From: a virus
IMG/VR virus record: IMGVR_UViG_3300010400_000016
Location: 1 to 41,090 of that record
Reading direction: 5' to 3' (one strand)
DNA length: 41,090 nucleotides
A model generated the notes under the pieces. The model was given only the letters and a program-made list of their open reading frames with translations, ran no database searches and had not been told where the DNA came from. The position numbers were made by a program, and so were the translations under genes. Positions 27,795 through 36,692 of the stretch are shown piece after piece (position 1 is the stretch's first letter; the number at the start of each line of letters is the position of its first letter).

Positions 27795-29296
27795 GCGTCG
27801 CGCAGATCCTGCAGCAGATGGCGGAGAACGCCGGCAACGTGCGGCGGCAGCGCGGCGCCCTCATCGGCAACACGATCGCGGACCTGGCGCAGGTGCCGGG
27901 ACAGATCCAGGCGGACCGGGCGCAGCAGCAGGCGCAGCAGTACGCGCAGCAGCGCCTCCAGGCGCAGGACGCCCGCGTGGCCGCGAACGACCAACGCGCC
28001 GCGGCCGCCGATCAGCGCGAGGACGCCGCGCGTCAGGCGGAGCAGCAGGAGCAGGCCATCGCGTCGCAGATCATGAGCGTGTACGTCAACAAGTCCCCGA
28101 ACGATCCGACGACCAACGATCTCCAGGGCGCGGAGGCGAAGGCGCAGGAGCTCGGGCGGCCGGAATGGGTGATGAAGCTGCGGACGATCGACGCCGCGGA
28201 GCGCAAGCGCGCGGAGCCGACGGTGACCCAGCGCGATCCGGCCAAGGACACCTACGTGAACGGCGTGCTGACGACGCCGGGCGTGGCGAAGGCGCCGGAG
28301 ATGGGCACGCCCGCGAACGAAATCTATCTGCGGCAGCAGGCGCTCTTGACGCCGCCGGTCGCGGCGCCGGTCGCGCCCGACTTCGCGGGGCCGGTCGCGC
28401 CCGCCGCGGCGCCGCTGACCCCGAATCAGGCGGCGCTGCAGGCCTACGACGATCAACGGAAAGCGACGGCGAAAGGCAGCCAGTCGCCGATCCACAAGGA
28501 GTGGACGGACTACAAGAACGAAGGCGGCACGCTCGCCTTCGATGCCTACATGACCGCGGACGCGAACCGCAAGCGGCCGAACACGAACATCAACGTGTCC
28601 GGGATGGGCGCCCTCTATGCGGCGACCGATCCCAAGGCCATCGCGGCGCAGATTCGCGCGGGCGAGATGCCGCCCGATATCGGGCAGTACGGCCGGCCGG
28701 TGCAAGGGGCGATCGCGTCGATCCTCGCGCAGAAAGGCCCGAACGGCGAGAAGCCGTTCAATCTCTCCGGCGCGCAGCGCGAGTGGAAGGCACAGCTCAA
28801 GCTGAACTCGACGATGAACGGCCCGCAGCAGGTGCGCCTCGACGAGTCGATCCGCTCCGGCCTCGCGATGTACGACAAGGTCGACGAGATCGCGGCGCAG
28901 TGGCAAGGCAAAGGGTGGGGCGCGCTCAGTCGGAAGAACCTCCAGGCGGCCAAGGACGGACTGCTCGGCGCGAAGGCGGCGACGGTGGCGAATCAACTCG
29001 AAGGGCAGATTGGGCAGCTCACCTCCGACATCGCGACGATCGAGCAGGGCGGCCTCACGCCGACGAACGAATCGCGCGCGGTCGCCGAGAAGTCGATGCA
29101 GGCCTGGTGGGGCGAGGGCACCATCAAGGACATGACGGCGCAGGGCCGCTACAACATGCAGATCCGCCACAACGCGCGGAACACGCAGGAGCCGAGCGTG
29201 CCGGGCAACGACGTCGATCGGCGGCCCGCCCTGCCGGCGACGCCGGGCGGCGCGAAGCCGACCGCGGCCGACCTGATCAAGAAGTACGGAGGCTGA
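27791..29296 (+). CDS. Internal virion protein, coiled-coil rich
   Basis: A 501-aa protein starting at ATGA 27791. Residues ~35-95 are a Gln/Ala coiled coil (QADRAQQQAQQYAQQRLQAQ). The centre is Pro/Ala-rich. The C-terminal ~250 residues are helical with scattered Trp (WKAQLKLNSTMN, IAAQWQGKGWGALSRKNLQA, SMQAWWGEGTIKDM). This suits a long, flexible ejected protein like P22 gp16/gp20, though no lytic-transglycosylase motif is seen. Function is inferred from position. Confidence 0.65.
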   Translation: MSVAQILQQMAENAGNVRRQRGALIGNTIADLAQVPGQIQADRAQQQAQQYAQQRLQAQDARVAANDQRAAAADQREDAARQAEQQEQAIASQIMSVYVNKSPNDPTTNDLQGAEAKAQELGRPEWVMKLRTIDAAERKRAEPTVTQRDPAKDTYVNGVLTTPGVAKAPEMGTPANEIYLRQQALLTPPVAAPVAPDFAGPVAPAAAPLTPNQAALQAYDDQRKATAKGSQSPIHKEWTDYKNEGGTLAFDAYMTADANRKRPNTNINVSGMGALYAATDPKAIAAQIRAGEMPPDIGQYGRPVQGAIASILAQKGPNGEKPFNLSGAQREWKAQLKLNSTMNGPQQVRLDESIRSGLAMYDKVDEIAAQWQGKGWGALSRKNLQAAKDGLLGAKAATVANQLEGQIGQLTSDIATIEQGGLTPTNESRAVAEKSMQAWWGEGTIKDMTAQGRYNMQIRHNARNTQEPSVPGNDVDRRPALPATPGGAKPTAADLIKKYGG

Positions 29297-29300
29297 GCCC

Positions 29301-30287
29301 ATGCCCCAAGCCGGCCTCGAAGCCGTCGTCCAACGCATGATCGACGCGGGCGAATCCGAAGAGAACATCGCCGCAGTGATCCGCAGCAAACCCGCCGCGG
29401 CGGCGCCGCCGACCGTCGATCGCTATCCGCGGCGCGCGGATGGCATGCCGGCGGTGACGAGCGACACCTCCGACTCGGAGACCCCGTCGCCGCTGCTGGC
29501 GATGCTCGGCCCCTACGCGCATCCGGAGACGCTGACCGACTTCGCGCGGATCCTGACGCTGCCCGTCGACTCGGTCCGGCGCGCGTTCGCGGCGACGCTC
29601 TCGATGGCCGCCGCCCGATCCGGCGCCGCGACGACGGCGCAGGCGGTCAAGGCGGTGCCCGGCGCGGCGGTGCGTGGCGCGGTGAAAGGCGTCGCGGCCG
29701 TCGGCGACGTCGTGGATCCGGATGTGATTGGCGTCGTCAGTCCCCGCGTCGGCAAAGCGGTGGAACTCGCGCAGAAGATGCGCACGAAACTCCCGGCCGG
29801 CGTCGCGCCCGTCGCGGCTGAGGACGCTACATCCTTGCCCGGCTATCCGCGCGGCGGCACCGCCCGCCCGCCCGACTTCTACCGCGCGATGGAGGAACCG
29901 GCGTCTGCCGCGCCGAAAGCCGCGCGTGCCGCCGCGCCCGTCGACGAATTCACCGCCGCGCGCACGGCGAAAGCGGGCAAGCTCCCCGATCAGAAAGCGC
30001 TGAACGAGGCCGCGCTCGCCGCGCGTCGATCCGCCTATCAGGCGCAGCAGCAGGGCGCCCCGCCGACGCCGCCGCCGGCCGGCCCGGTCGTCGCCGCCAG
30101 CGGCAAGATGCAGCTCACGGCGCCGGAGATGAAGGAATTCACGCGGCTCATCGCCAAGAAGATGCCGCTCGAAGACGCGCTGACCGCGGTCAAACAGATG
30201 CGCAGCCTCGCGGCGAAACTCGGCGGCGCGACCGATGCGCAGGTGTCGGCCGCGGTCGCGCATCGCGAGGTGAGTGGCAAATGGTGA
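29301..30287 (+). CDS. Virion-region protein with Ala-rich hydrophobic centre
   Basis: A 328-aa protein. A helical N-terminus (VVQRMIDAGESEENIAAVIR), an Ala/Val-rich centre (~105-150, VKAVPGAAVRGAVKGVAAVG) that could associate with membrane, a Pro/Ala linker, and a helical C-terminus (FTRLIAKKMPLEDALTAVKQ). By place and composition it completes the set of candidate internal proteins. It overlaps the next start by 7 nt. Confidence 0.6.
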   Translation: MPQAGLEAVVQRMIDAGESEENIAAVIRSKPAAAAPPTVDRYPRRADGMPAVTSDTSDSETPSPLLAMLGPYAHPETLTDFARILTLPVDSVRRAFAATLSMAAARSGAATTAQAVKAVPGAAVRGAVKGVAAVGDVVDPDVIGVVSPRVGKAVELAQKMRTKLPAGVAPVAAEDATSLPGYPRGGTARPPDFYRAMEEPASAAPKAARAAAPVDEFTAARTAKAGKLPDQKALNEAALAARRSAYQAQQQGAPPTPPPAGPVVAASGKMQLTAPEMKEFTRLIAKKMPLEDALTAVKQMRSLAAKLGGATDAQVSAAVAHREVSGKW

Positions 30288-31525
30288 ACCGAATGCTCCG
30301 ACGCGTCGCCCTCGTCGCCTTCGCGGTCCTCGCGTGTGTGCAACCCTTCCGCGCGCAAGGCACGCTCGCGCCCCCGATCTACCAGACCATCACGAACGCC
30401 AGCGGCGCGCCGATCTCGGGCGCCTGCATCTGGACCTACGCCGCGAGCACGACGACCCCGCTGCCGACCTACACCAACGCGGCGCTCACCGTCGCCTGGA
30501 CCAATCCGATCGTGGCCGACGCCGCCGGACGCTTCGTCGTGTATCTCGCGCCGGGCGTCTCCTACAAGTTCGTGGTGGAGAATGCCTGCACGCCGCCCGC
30601 GCACGCGACGGTGATCCGGACGGTCGATCCCCTGGTGGGCGTCGGGAGCGGGATCACGAACCCGACGGGCGTGCTCGACGTGGTGAACGTGCGGCTCTCG
30701 CTCACCGCGGGCGTGCCGGTGACGACGACCGACGTCCTCGCCGCGACGACCCTCTACGCGACCCTGACCGGCGGCAACCGGATCGCGCTCTACGACACGC
30801 CGACGACCAGCTGGAACCTGCGCACGACGGTCGAGACCGCGATCCCTGTCATGCCCGGCGATCCCGGCAACACCAACTACGACGTCTTCTGCTACGACGT
30901 CGCGGGCGTGCCGACCTACGAAACGATCCCCTGGTTTTCGTTTGCGGTCCGGGCGATTACCCTGACGACCAAGGACGGCGTCTGGGTGCTCAGTGGCGAC
31001 GCGCGGCGGCGCTACATCGGCACCTACCGCACGACGGCGGTGGCCGGGACGACCGAAGACTCGGCCGCGCGGCGTCTGCTCTACAACTATGCCAACCGCG
31101 CCGAGCGCGATCTCTATAAGGCCGAGGCGACCGCGAGCTGGGTCTACGGCGCGGGGACGATTCGCCAGGTGCGCGCGTCGGCGGCGAATCAAGTGGACCT
31201 GGTCATCGGCATCGCGGACGCGGTCGTCACGGCGAGCTACGGGGTCGTCACCGCGAATGACCAGGCGTCGCTCCAGTTTTCGTTGTTCGGCGTCGGGCTC
31301 GACTCGACGACGGCGTTCGCCCCGAACTCGCTCGGCGGCATCACCGTGCCCGGCCCGACGGCCAACATGCAGGTCTACGGGGCGTCGCTGGTGCGGGTCA
31401 AGCCGACCGTGGGCTACCACTACCTGGCGATGCTGGAAAAAAGTACCGGCACCGGGACCAACACCTGGTACGGGACGGCGACCTACCCGACGAGCGCGGT
31501 CCTGACCGGCTCGCTCTGGAATTGA
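30281..31525 (+). CDS. Secreted or fibre-like beta protein with signal peptide
   Basis: A 414-aa protein from ATG 30281 (a second ATG at 30293). It opens with a basic stretch and a hydrophobic helix (MLRRVALVAFAVLACVQPFR, then AQG), a good signal peptide. A carboxypeptidase-regulatory-like beta-sandwich follows: TNASGAPISGACIWTYA, ending at PGVSYKFVVE. Long Thr-rich beta domains come after. Similar repeats occur in phage tail fibres, so it may be a receptor-binding protein. The signal peptide, seen also in the protein at 20693, argues for export from the infected cell or lysogen. Confidence 0.65.
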   Translation: MVNRMLRRVALVAFAVLACVQPFRAQGTLAPPIYQTITNASGAPISGACIWTYAASTTTPLPTYTNAALTVAWTNPIVADAAGRFVVYLAPGVSYKFVVENACTPPAHATVIRTVDPLVGVGSGITNPTGVLDVVNVRLSLTAGVPVTTTDVLAATTLYATLTGGNRIALYDTPTTSWNLRTTVETAIPVMPGDPGNTNYDVFCYDVAGVPTYETIPWFSFAVRAITLTTKDGVWVLSGDARRRYIGTYRTTAVAGTTEDSAARRLLYNYANRAERDLYKAEATASWVYGAGTIRQVRASAANQVDLVIGIADAVVTASYGVVTANDQASLQFSLFGVGLDSTTAFAPNSLGGITVPGPTANMQVYGASLVRVKPTVGYHYLAMLEKSTGTGTNTWYGTATYPTSAVLTGSLWN

Positions 31526-31529
31526 GGCC

Positions 31530-31874
31530 ATGGCTCTGAATGACGCGCTCGCGGCGGCGGTGAAAGACGCGATCGTCCTGGCGGGCGTGCCCGTCGACAC
31601 GGTCGACATCGGCAATCCGGCGGTCAAAGCGACCTGGAGCGCGCGGATCCTGGCCGGCACCTCGCCCGCGCAGCAGACGACCATCGCGGCGGCGATCGCG
31701 GCGTTCGACCTGCCGGGGTTCCCGGCGCGGCTGAACGACGCGCAAGCGATCAGTGAGGTCGATCTGAAGGTGCTGCGCGCCGTGAGTCAGGCCCTCTGGG
31801 AATGTATCCCGGCGCCAACGATGACCAAGGTGCAGCTGCGGGCGCGCGCGATCGCGATTTGGAAAACGCTATGA
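31530..31874 (+). CDS. Small hypothetical virion/lysis-region protein
   Basis: A 114-aa Ala-rich protein (ALAAAVKDAIVLAGVPVDTV; ISEVDLKVLRAVSQALWECI). It is largely helical, with a SSP-like compact N-terminus. Starts 4 nt after the previous stop and overlaps the holin start by ATGA. No family recognised; it may belong to the tail or to the lysis cassette. Confidence 0.6.
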   Translation: MALNDALAAAVKDAIVLAGVPVDTVDIGNPAVKATWSARILAGTSPAQQTTIAAAIAAFDLPGFPARLNDAQAISEVDLKVLRAVSQALWECIPAPTMTKVQLRARAIAIWKTL

Positions 31875-32161
31875 GTGAGCCGATCCGTCCGCCGCCGACG
31901 GTCACCTACTGGGCGATCTCCGTTGCCCATTCCCGCACGGTCTGGGTCGCCGTCGGGACCGTGCTCGTCGGCCTGCTGGCCCTCCCTGAAGTCGTCGCGA
32001 TCATTCCGCTCCGCTTTCTCCCGATCATTACCGCCGTGATTGGTGCCGTGAACTTCGCGCTCCGGCTCGCGACCGTGCGGCCGGTGGCGTTCATCGCCCC
32101 GGGATCGACGCAGGCGGTCGAAGTCGCCAGGATCGACCCACCGGCGACGGCCGGGGACTAG
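31871..32161 (+). CDS. Holin
   Basis: A 96-aa protein with two membrane helices: residues ~22-40 (TVWVAVGTVLVGLLALPEVV) and ~46-65 (FLPIITAVIGAVNFALRLAT). The turn between the helices and the FALRLATVRPV end of helix 2 resemble two-span phage holins ending in 'NxxLRFxTxxP'. It would form holes in the inner membrane and time lysis. The endolysin candidate is one gene further on. ATGA coupling to the upstream gene supports the start. Confidence 0.72.
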   Translation: MSEPIRPPPTVTYWAISVAHSRTVWVAVGTVLVGLLALPEVVAIIPLRFLPIITAVIGAVNFALRLATVRPVAFIAPGSTQAVEVARIDPPATAGD

Positions 32162-32163
32162 CC

Positions 32164-32937
32164 ATGCGTCCCAAAGCGCGATCCCGCGCCCGCGATCGCG
32201 CCAGCGACTACACCACGCGCGGCCTCGGCGTCGATGCGCTGGGCGGGCCAGTCATCGATCCGACGGAGAACGTCAAGGCGCTGATGGAAGCGTCGATCAC
32301 GTCGCTCAGCGAGCAGTCGGAGCTGCGCGCGCTGTTGCTCGACGAGAAGATCCGCCGGATCGAGCGCGAATGCGACCACCTGCAGCACGTGGCCGAGATC
32401 CGGGAGCGCCACGCCGGCGAATTGCGGGACGGGGAAGCGAAGCGGCTCGACGCCATTCGGGCGACCGATGCCGGGGCGGTCGCGACGACGGCGGCGCAAT
32501 CGCTCGCGGCGGTGCAGGCGCTCTCGACCACGCAACAGGTGGCGGCCGAGACGCTCCGCAACCAGGTGTCGACGACCGCGACCACGATTGCCAACCAGAC
32601 GGATCGGATCGTCAGCCCGATCATGGAACGGCTCGCGGCGCTCGAGAAGATCGTGAATATCGGGCAGGGGCGGTCGACCGTGGCGGATCCGCAAATCTCC
32701 GAACTCATGACGGAAATGCGCAAGCTGTCGAGCTCGCGGGATCTCGGTACCGGCAAGAGTGCGGGGATCAGCACGGCCTGGGGGATTCTGCTCGGCGTGG
32801 CGGCGCTCATCGCGTCACTCCTCTTGATCTCGGCCCGGATGAGTCCGAGCGCGACCGCGGCCCCGCAAGTGATCTACGTGCCGAGTCCGCCAGGGACGTT
32901 GCTCCCGAGCTCGCCGCCGGCGACGGTGCCCCGATGA
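32164..32937 (+). CDS. Coiled-coil protein with C-terminal membrane anchor
   Basis: A 257-aa protein of a type I recall from many phage lysis regions. It has a basic start, then DPTENVKALMEASI, long coiled coils (LRALLLDEKIRRIERECDHL; QSLAAVQALSTTQQVAAETL) and one hydrophobic helix near residues 205-225 (GILLGVAALIASLLLISARM). A Pro-rich tail of about 30 residues follows. The orientation is unclear. It could assist the holin or act as an inner-membrane lysis partner; function is unproven. ATGA overlap leads into the endolysin gene. Confidence 0.65.
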   Translation: MRPKARSRARDRASDYTTRGLGVDALGGPVIDPTENVKALMEASITSLSEQSELRALLLDEKIRRIERECDHLQHVAEIRERHAGELRDGEAKRLDAIRATDAGAVATTAAQSLAAVQALSTTQQVAAETLRNQVSTTATTIANQTDRIVSPIMERLAALEKIVNIGQGRSTVADPQISELMTEMRKLSSSRDLGTGKSAGISTAWGILLGVAALIASLLLISARMSPSATAAPQVIYVPSPPGTLLPSSPPATVPR

Positions 32938-33425
32938 TCGACGATCTCCTCGCGTACCTCGACGACTACACGCTCCCGGCCGCGTTCGCGCTCTTGCCGC
33001 CACGGATGACCTCGCCGGCGGCGCGCGCGCTGCTGCTCGCGATCGGGCTGCAGGAGTCGGGCTTCGATCACCGGCATCAGATCGGCGGGCCCGCGCACGG
33101 CTTCTGGCAATTCGAGAAGGGCGGCGGCGTCTTCGGCGTGTTGACGCACCCGGTCACGAACCCGATCATCGAACCGATCTGCCAGCTGCTGCGGGTCGAC
33201 CCGACGCCGGCGGCCTGCTACACAGCGATCGAGCATCACGACGTCCTCGCGGCGTGCTTCGCGCGGCTCCTGCTCTGGACCGATTACCGCGTGCTGCCGA
33301 CGCCGGCGCAAGCGGGGAAGGGGTGGGCGATCTATCTCGCCCAGTGGCGGCCGGGGAAGCCGCATCCGCAGACGTGGCCGGCGTGCTTCACGCTGGCGTG
33401 GCAGACCGTTGGATGGCAACCATGA
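32934..33425 (+). CDS. Putative endolysin (lytic-transglycosylase-like)
   Basis: A 163-aa protein. ALLLAIGLQESGFDHRHQIG places a catalytic-type Glu after a helix, as in SLT/lysozyme folds, followed by HGFWQFEKGGGVFGVLTHP. The C-terminal half contains LAACFARLLLWTD and WRPGKPHPQTWP, a pattern I recall from phage lysis-region proteins. It would cut peptidoglycan glycan strands. The location directly after holin and anchored coiled-coil genes supports the role. No signal peptide is present, consistent with holin-dependent release. Confidence 0.7.
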   Translation: MIDDLLAYLDDYTLPAAFALLPPRMTSPAARALLLAIGLQESGFDHRHQIGGPAHGFWQFEKGGGVFGVLTHPVTNPIIEPICQLLRVDPTPAACYTAIEHHDVLAACFARLLLWTDYRVLPTPAQAGKGWAIYLAQWRPGKPHPQTWPACFTLAWQTVGWQP

Positions 33426-34054
33426 CCAATCAGACCGACCTCGTCGCGCGCATCAAAGCGGACCTCGTCGCCCGCGGCCAGACCTGGCGGACCAACGAGG
33501 ATGCGTTTCAGATCACCGCGCGTGTCGCGTGGGCGCTCCGATCAGAAGGCGCGCAGCTCATCGTGAAAACCGGCGCGCAGAACGGCGCCGTCTATCAGGG
33601 CGTGAAGTACTCGCACGACGCGATCGCGTTTCCGACCGGCTGGATCGATTGCCTGGCGAGCGCGGGCCCGGAGCAGAACCTGAACATTCCGGCGTGGGGG
33701 GCGACCGGGTCGAGCAACGCGCCGCTGGTCGCGCCGTTCGACCTGGACGCGACCCCGCCGCCGGTGATCGTCGATCCGCCGCTTCCGCCGCTTCCGCCGC
33801 TTCCGCCGCCCGTTCCGCCGCTTCCGCCGGCCGGGAACCCGGATGCGATCGCCTGGTCGATCACGGTGCTGGCCCGCGCGATCGAAAGCCTGGAAAAAGA
33901 AGTGCACGCCGCGATCGATGGGCAGGCGCTCAACGAGTCCGTGATTATGGGCGCGCTCGCCACGCTGCGATCGGATGTCGGTGATCTGCAGGTGCAGACG
34001 GCGCGCGGCGTCGGGGGGTCGCTCTTCGGCTATCCGATCCGCTTGAAGCCATGA
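33422..34054 (+). CDS. Lysis-region protein with proline-rich linker
   Basis: A 210-aa protein coupled by ATGA. The N-terminal ~95 residues (NEDAFQITARVAWALRSEGA, then VYQGVKYSHDAIAFPTGWID) form a compact domain seen near phage endolysin genes. A linker near residues ~122-140 is built of repeated PPLPPLPPLPP-type units, coded by a CTTCCGCCG tandem at about 33781-33830. The C-terminus is helical (AITVLARAIESLEKEVHAA-like SITVLARAIESLEKEVHAAI). A cell-wall or virion role is possible; no catalytic motif identified. Confidence 0.6.
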   Translation: MTNQTDLVARIKADLVARGQTWRTNEDAFQITARVAWALRSEGAQLIVKTGAQNGAVYQGVKYSHDAIAFPTGWIDCLASAGPEQNLNIPAWGATGSSNAPLVAPFDLDATPPPVIVDPPLPPLPPLPPPVPPLPPAGNPDAIAWSITVLARAIESLEKEVHAAIDGQALNESVIMGALATLRSDVGDLQVQTARGVGGSLFGYPIRLKP

Positions 34055-34470
34055 CCGACGACGAGCTCGTGGCGCTCGTGCGACGCACGGTGCATCCGAC
34101 CCTTCAGCCGGATCCGGACGCCGCGACGACCTGCCAGTGCGTGACGTGCTTCCGGGTGGAGCGCGCGTTCCTGGCGTTCGCGAGCGAGGCTCGACGGGAG
34201 GCGCGGCAGCACGGGGATCGCGCGCGCCGTCTCCTGGTCGAGACGCAGGGGAAAGCGATCGAACTCGCGACGGAGCTGCTCGCCAAGACGGTGTATCTGG
34301 CGCAGGTGACCGCGCTCATCGGGTTGTGGAAAGCGCTGGCGGTGATCGAGCGGGAGAACGCGCGGACGTCGAAGCCGATCACGCCGGCGATGCGCTCGAA
34401 CTTGAATCACCGCGCGCTGGTGTACGACATCTGCGCGGAGGACCTGCGCCAGATCCGGGCGCGGTCGTGA
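34051..34470 (+). CDS. Hypothetical helical protein
   Basis: A 139-aa protein starting by ATGA. Cys pair CQCVTC near residues 28-33, then long helices (RAFLAFASEARREARQHGDR; AIELATELLAKTVYLAQVTA). No family recognised. The next gene starts at the GTGA overlapping its stop. Confidence 0.6.
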   Translation: MTDDELVALVRRTVHPTLQPDPDAATTCQCVTCFRVERAFLAFASEARREARQHGDRARRLLVETQGKAIELATELLAKTVYLAQVTALIGLWKALAVIERENARTSKPITPAMRSNLNHRALVYDICAEDLRQIRARS

Positions 34471-34787
34471 CCGCCCGCACGATCGGCATCGCCGCGATCG
34501 GCGTCCTGCTGGTGCTCCTGCTGTCGTGTCTCTGGAGCTGCGCCTCGGTCCCCGTCGTCGACGACGGGCGCTTCGAGGGGTTCGCGATGTCCTGCCGCTG
34601 GACCTGGTTCGACGAGCTCGGGGATCAGATCGATCAGGCGAGCCTCGCCGTCTGCATCCACGCCGCGATCGCCGGGCAGACGATCACGGAGCTGCGCCAG
34701 GTCTTGCGGGCCCGGCCGGATTTCGCGGCCCGCTCGCGCAAAAACCACTACGGCCGGCCGCCGACACTCGGCCTCCACGCCAGCTAA
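34467..34787 (+). CDS. Small lipoprotein (possible outer spanin)
   Basis: A 106-aa protein from GTG 34467 with a lipoprotein-type signal (TARTIGIAAIGVLLVLLLSC, then LWSCA). Cys21 or Cys25 is the likely lipidated residue. The mature part is short and helical (QASLAVCIHAAIAGQTITEL). In a lysis region, a small lipoprotein suggests the outer-membrane half of a spanin pair, possibly with the anchored coiled-coil protein at 32164 as partner. This is inference from topology and place. Confidence 0.6.
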   Translation: MTARTIGIAAIGVLLVLLLSCLWSCASVPVVDDGRFEGFAMSCRWTWFDELGDQIDQASLAVCIHAAIAGQTITELRQVLRARPDFAARSRKNHYGRPPTLGLHAS

Positions 34788-34803
34788 CCAGAGAGGACCC
34801 CGC

Positions 34804-36051
34804 ATGAACCTCGACCTCGCGCGTGACCTCGCGGCGCAACTCGTCGACGCGCTCGCGCCCGACCTGCCGACGCCCCCGCCGGCGCGGCCCCTCCTCGCCA
34901 CGCCGGACGCGCTCGATCGCGCCCTGTCGCTGGCGTCGGCCGGCGAGGTCCTCGTGCTCGACCCCGCGCTCGTCTACCCGGCCCCGCTGACGCTGCGCCA
35001 GGTCACGCTCCGGAGTGCCGGGCTGATGGACGGGCGCATCGCCGCGGACGCGCCGGCGCCGCGGTTTCTGGGCGGACTGACGCTGCAGGACGGCGCGAAG
35101 GTCTACGGCCTCGAGGTCCTCGGGGCCGGGCGACCTACCGCCACGCTGGTCACCATCAGCGGGGCGGATGTCTGGATGGATCGCTGTCGGCTGCTCGGCG
35201 ATCCCGTGACCGGCAGCAAGCGCGGCATCGCGGCCAACGGCGGCGGCAACGTCGCGATCGTCGGCTGCTATGTCGATGACTGTTTCGGGCCGTATCCTGG
35301 GGATGACACGCAAGCGATCTGCGCGTGGGATCTGCTGCCGGGGCTGCTGATCGAGGACTGCTTCCTCTCAGGCGGGAGCGAAACGATCATGATCGGCGGC
35401 GCGGACCCGTCGAGCGAAGCCCGCTCGCCGCGCGGCATCACGATCCGCGGCAACACGATCACCAAAAACCCCGCGTGGCAGGCGCGGGCGGTGAACGTGA
35501 AGAACACGCTCGAGCTGAAGAACGCGCGCAACGTCCTCATCGAGGACAACGACATCAGCTACGCGTGGGGCGGGCGCGGCCAGGACGGCTACCTGCTGAT
35601 GCTGACGGTCCGGAATCAGGGCGGGACGGCGCCCTATGCGACGGTGCAGGACGTCGTGATTCGGGGCAACCGCTTCGCGCACGGCGCGGCGGCGATCAAC
35701 CTCCTCGGCCGCGACAACAATCAGCCGTCCGAGCCGATGGCGCGCGTCACGATCCTCGACAACACGTTCCGCGATCTGCAGCCGGCGCTCTTCGCCGGAT
35801 CCAAGAAGCTGATCCTCCTCAACGGCGGCCCGAGCGATCTGACGATCCGGGCGAACACGTTCGCCGGCGCGGGCATGAGCTCGGTCGTCTACTTCGCCGG
35901 CGGGCCCCAGTGCGAGCGGCTCACGATCGCGGAGAACAGCTGGCCGAAGACGACGTACGGGGTGTTTGGCTCGGGCGCCGCGGTGGGGAAGGCCTGGGAT
36001 CAGTACGTAGCGTCCGGGACGCTCGGGCCGAATACGGAGACGGTGCCGTAG
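34804..36051 (+). CDS. Second beta-helix tailspike-like protein
   Basis: A 415-aa protein with GAGAGGA before ATG 34804. A helical N-terminus and PPPARP linker lead into a right-handed parallel beta-helix with repeated strands of type VWMDRCRLLGD, VAIVGCYVDDCFGPYPGDD, GITIRGNTITKNP and NVLIEDNDIS, typical PbH1 repeats. Asp/Asn-rich turns suggest a polysaccharide lyase or hydrolase, or a pure binding spike. It lies at the end of the late operon, after the lysis genes. That is the place of a swappable receptor-binding protein or a moron. Confidence 0.78.
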   Translation: MNLDLARDLAAQLVDALAPDLPTPPPARPLLATPDALDRALSLASAGEVLVLDPALVYPAPLTLRQVTLRSAGLMDGRIAADAPAPRFLGGLTLQDGAKVYGLEVLGAGRPTATLVTISGADVWMDRCRLLGDPVTGSKRGIAANGGGNVAIVGCYVDDCFGPYPGDDTQAICAWDLLPGLLIEDCFLSGGSETIMIGGADPSSEARSPRGITIRGNTITKNPAWQARAVNVKNTLELKNARNVLIEDNDISYAWGGRGQDGYLLMLTVRNQGGTAPYATVQDVVIRGNRFAHGAAAINLLGRDNNQPSEPMARVTILDNTFRDLQPALFAGSKKLILLNGGPSDLTIRANTFAGAGMSSVVYFAGGPQCERLTIAENSWPKTTYGVFGSGAAVGKAWDQYVASGTLGPNTETVP

Positions 36052-36089
36052 AGAGACGAGCGAGTAGCTGGAGAAGCTCTAACGCGGCC

Positions 36090-36617
36090 TCATTGACACG
36101 CGACGTAGACGACCCCGTGCGCGACGTCGCGCGACACGCACAACGCGAACGGCTTCGGCGCGACCACGGCCCGCTGCCCGGCGTTGAGCGTCTGCAGCCA
36201 CCCCTGATAGCTCAGCTCGTTCAGCTCATTCGTCTGTGCCTGCATCTGCGCGATCATCGCCTGCTGATAGGCGACCTGGAGATCGACCTGGAGGCCAGCG
36301 ACGTCGGCCGGCCGCTCGAACGTGTACTGCTGGCGCTTCCCGGTCTTCGCGCAGAGCTGCAGCGCGGGCTGACTAGCCTCGGCGCCGCTCGCCCAGCGCA
36401 CGCGCACCGCTTGCGTGGGGCCGCAGGGCTTCGCCACGTGGTAGGTGAGCGCCAGCGGCGTCGACCCCATCAGGCGCGGCACGTCGTCGATAAACACCTG
36501 CGCGCCTTCGGGTGACGAGTGAACCTCCAGGGTGATTTTCTGCGTGCGCCCGGCGGAGACGCCGACCGTCAGGCACGGCACGAGGACCGATGCGATCAGC
36601 GCTTTCCACAGGGTCAT
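36090..36617 (-). CDS. Secreted PEGA-domain protein (moron candidate)
   Basis: A 175-aa protein on the strand opposite the late genes. It begins with a signal peptide (LWKALIASVLVPCLTVGVSA) and continues with a PEGA domain: ITLEVHSSPEGAQVFIDDVP followed by a turn and TPLALTYHVA, the usual beta hairpin of surface-exposed PEGA proteins. The C-terminal half is helical (VAYQQAMIAQMQAQTNELNE). Bacterial PEGA proteins are envelope-associated. In a phage this suggests a lysogenic-conversion factor acting in the periplasm or at the surface. It lies downstream of the AbrB-type gene on the same strand, with a 75-bp gap. Confidence 0.75.
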   Translation of the reverse strand: MTLWKALIASVLVPCLTVGVSAGRTQKITLEVHSSPEGAQVFIDDVPRLMGSTPLALTYHVAKPCGPTQAVRVRWASGAEASQPALQLCAKTGKRQQYTFERPADVAGLQVDLQVAYQQAMIAQMQAQTNELNELSYQGWLQTLNAGQRAVVAPKPFALCVSRDVAHGVVYVACQ

Positions 36618-36692
36618 ACCTGCCGTATCGGCTGGGGTCGTCGGGGCAACAGAAGAACGGACCGCGAACCGACTGACGGTTTCCGTCGTGGC

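Noticed and set aside
25177-29389. Long minus-strand open frames over the internal-protein genes
   Set aside because: The plus-strand genes have consistent start-stop coupling and recognisable modules; the minus frames do not.
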